Notes under the pieces: model-generated
Databases searched by the model: none
Told to the model about the DNA's origin: nothing
The model's input: only the letters and a program-made list of their open reading frames with translations
Part shown: positions 7,576 through 8,144 of the stretch, one piece after another
Layout of the letters: each line of letters starts with the position of its first letter
How positions within the stretch are numbered: position 1 is the first letter of the stretch
Translations under genes and position numbers: made by a program
Source: Thermoflexus sp.
Lineage (GTDB): Bacteria; Chloroflexota; Anaerolineae; B4-G1; DUEL01
Assembly: GCA_028276215.1 (NCBI GenBank)
Contig: JAPYWT010000092.1
Coordinates: 1 to 8,144, forward strand
Reading direction: 5' to 3'
Length of the DNA: 8,144 bases

Positions 7576-7908
7576 TTATGGCGAGGTCCGCCGTTCGTAC
7601 CGTTCGTAGTAGCCCAGGAGGCGACCGTCGGCGCTCCGTACAGCCCGCATATAGACCCGATAGCGGTCGTTCTCGTAGATGAACTGTTCCTCTGTACCGC
7701 TCCGCAGTTCTTCCAGAACCCGGAGGATGATTTCCTGTGAACGCGGGTTATGACAATCCAGGAGCGACTGGCCCAGAAGGGTTTCGCCGCCTTTATAGTG
7801 GGCGATGGCCGCCCGATTCATATAGCGGATGATGTGGTCGGTATCGGCCACCAGAATCGGCTCTGGCAGGCTATCCAGAACAGCCATCAGTAGCGAGGTA
7901 TCAGACAT
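7576..7908 (-). CDS. stand-alone PAS-domain protein, 110 aa
   Basis: This small cytoplasmic protein is essentially one PAS domain. It opens with SLLMAVLDSLPEPILVAD and IIRYMNRAA (the classic PAS N-cap and core). LLGQSLLDCHNPRS (44-57) and YMRAVRSADGRLLGYYERYE (86-105) follow as the C-terminal sheet. The CHNPRS segment resembles the CHPP-S motif I recall from the C-terminal PAS domain of DUF438 proteins, so ligand or heme binding by H53 is possible but unproven. There is no kinase, GGDEF or HTH output domain, so it would act through a partner. The ATG at 7908 is chosen because AGGAGG (7914-7919) lies 5 nt upstream. The frame is open to 7995, but that extension runs through the terminator and into the tRNA. 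The flippase gene starts 14 nt after its stop. Confidence 0.85.
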   Translation of the reverse strand: MSDTSLLMAVLDSLPEPILVADTDHIIRYMNRAAIAHYKGGETLLGQSLLDCHNPRSQEIILRVLEELRSGTEEQFIYENDRYRVYMRAVRSADGRLLGYYERYERRTSP

Positions 7909-7931
7909 CGGGGCCTCCTGGTGGTAGAACA

Positions 7932-7962
7932 ACAAACCGGCTGGAACGACCAGCCGGTTTGT
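7932..7962 (-). terminator. hairpin abutting the 3' end of tRNA-Val; probable terminator/processing hairpin
   Basis: ACAAACCGGCTGG (7932-7944) and CCAGCCGGTTTGT (7950-7962) form a perfect 13-bp stem with a 5-base loop. Read on the minus strand, the stem is followed by TGTTC, so the 3' flank is only moderately T-rich (TTTGTTGTTC). The outermost pair uses the tRNA discriminator base at 7962. The PAS ribosome site begins about 13 nt further on. Confidence 0.7.
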
Positions 7963-8035
7963 GGGCGGTACAGGACTTGAACCTGTGACCTCCACGATGT
8001 CAACGTGGCGCTCTGGCCATCTGAGCTAACCGCCC
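7962..8035 (-). tRNA. tRNA-Val (anticodon GAC)
   Basis: The 74-nt sequence folds as a complete cloverleaf: acceptor GGGCGGT/ACCGCCC, D stem GCTC/GAGC, anticodon stem CCACG/CGTGG with loop TTGACAT (anticodon GAC, reading GTC and GTT), a 5-nt variable loop, and T stem ACAGG/CCTGT with loop TTCAAGT. The discriminator base is A. The 3' CCA is not encoded; the next bases are CAA, so CCA must be added after transcription. Its charging enzyme is the product of valS at the other end of the window. Confidence 0.97.
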
Positions 8036-8047
8036 ATTCTGGCATAA

Positions 8048-8076
8048 ATTATACCACCGCTGGCAAAAATTGGCAA
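8048..8076 (-). promoter_or_regulatory. sigma70-type promoter of tRNA-Val and probably the PAS-flippase-methyltransferase operon
   Basis: On the minus strand, TTGCCA (8076-8071; 5 of 6 consensus) and TATAAT (8053-8048; perfect) are separated by 17 bp. The expected start near 8041 leaves a leader of about 6 nt before the tRNA 5' end. No other convincing promoter was seen before the PAS gene, so readthrough of the tRNA hairpin is the simplest route to the downstream genes. Confidence 0.85.
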
Positions 8077-8098
8077 GGAAGTTGTTGAGTCCTATAAA
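8070..8098 (+). promoter_or_regulatory. possible divergent promoter reading out of the window
   Basis: TTGGCA (8070-8075; 5 of 6) and TATAAA (8093-8098; 5 of 6) are separated by 17 bp on the plus strand. Its -35 box occupies nearly the same bases as the minus-strand -35 box of the tRNA promoter (TTGGCAA read against TTGCCAA). No coding start is visible before the window ends. Confidence 0.5.
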
Positions 8099-8144
8099 AT
8101 CGTACCGGGCTAAAGTCTCAAAAAATCGTGCCCTCACCCCTCCC
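8096..8144. other. AT/GC-mixed flank with a short direct repeat, truncated by window end
   Basis: AAAATCGTACC (8096-8106) and AAAATCGTGCC (8122-8132) are 11-bp direct repeats, one mismatch apart, at a 26-bp interval. No gene is visible. It may be the leader of a rightward gene or the edge of another repeat. Confidence 0.3.

Noticed and set aside
6020..7609. A 529-codon open frame on the plus strand across the flippase gene
   Set aside because: It is antisense to a clear membrane protein and gives a low-complexity Gln/Gly/Arg/His-rich product with no fold, as expected from the complement of GC-rich hydrophobic codons.
7909..7995. Upstream extension of the PAS gene by 29 codons
   Set aside because: It overlaps the tRNA and its hairpin terminator. 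The ATG at 7908 has AGGAGG 5 nt upstream.

Overview
The window is GC-rich bacterial chromosomal DNA with compact gene packing and conserved housekeeping genes (a valyl-tRNA synthetase, a MurJ-type flippase, a tRNA). The protein style and the 'CACGAAGG'-type intergenic repeats would suit a Chloroflexota (Anaerolineae-like) or similar GC-rich lineage. No rRNA or marker phylogeny is available, so that placement is a guess.

The left half is read on the + strand. It starts with the 3' two-thirds or so of valS (1-1448), followed by a hairpin/T-tract terminator. A 165-bp non-autonomous transposon-like element (MITE; 1491-1655) with ~30-bp terminal inverted repeats and 9-bp target duplications sits in that terminator's T-tract. 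Next comes a consensus sigma70-type promoter whose start point is covered by a perfect 18-bp palindrome, driving a TetR-family regulator (1740-2348). An extended-SDR NAD-dependent epimerase/dehydratase-like gene follows 34 nt later (2383-3405). After a hairpin repeat comes a B12-binding-domain radical SAM enzyme of the HpnP-like type (3535-5043).

The right half is read on the - strand and converges on the first at a repeat near 5047-5123. In transcription order it holds a promoter, tRNA-Val(GAC) (8035-7962), a hairpin terminator abutting the tRNA, a stand-alone 110-aa PAS-domain protein, a divergent MurJ/MviN-type MOP flippase, and a class I SAM-dependent methyltransferase. A second promoter reads rightwards out of the window from the same -35 region, so a divergent transcript is expected beyond 8144.

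The two halves appear to be separate transcription units. The left unit looks like a small self-repressed module (regulator plus SDR, possibly plus radical SAM enzyme) for modifying an unidentified small molecule or lipid. The right unit joins a tRNA to envelope-type genes. Three intergenic spaces carry members of one degenerate ~9-bp hairpin repeat family, and one member supplies the last codons and stop of the methyltransferase gene. No CRISPR array, prophage or complete insertion sequence is visible.
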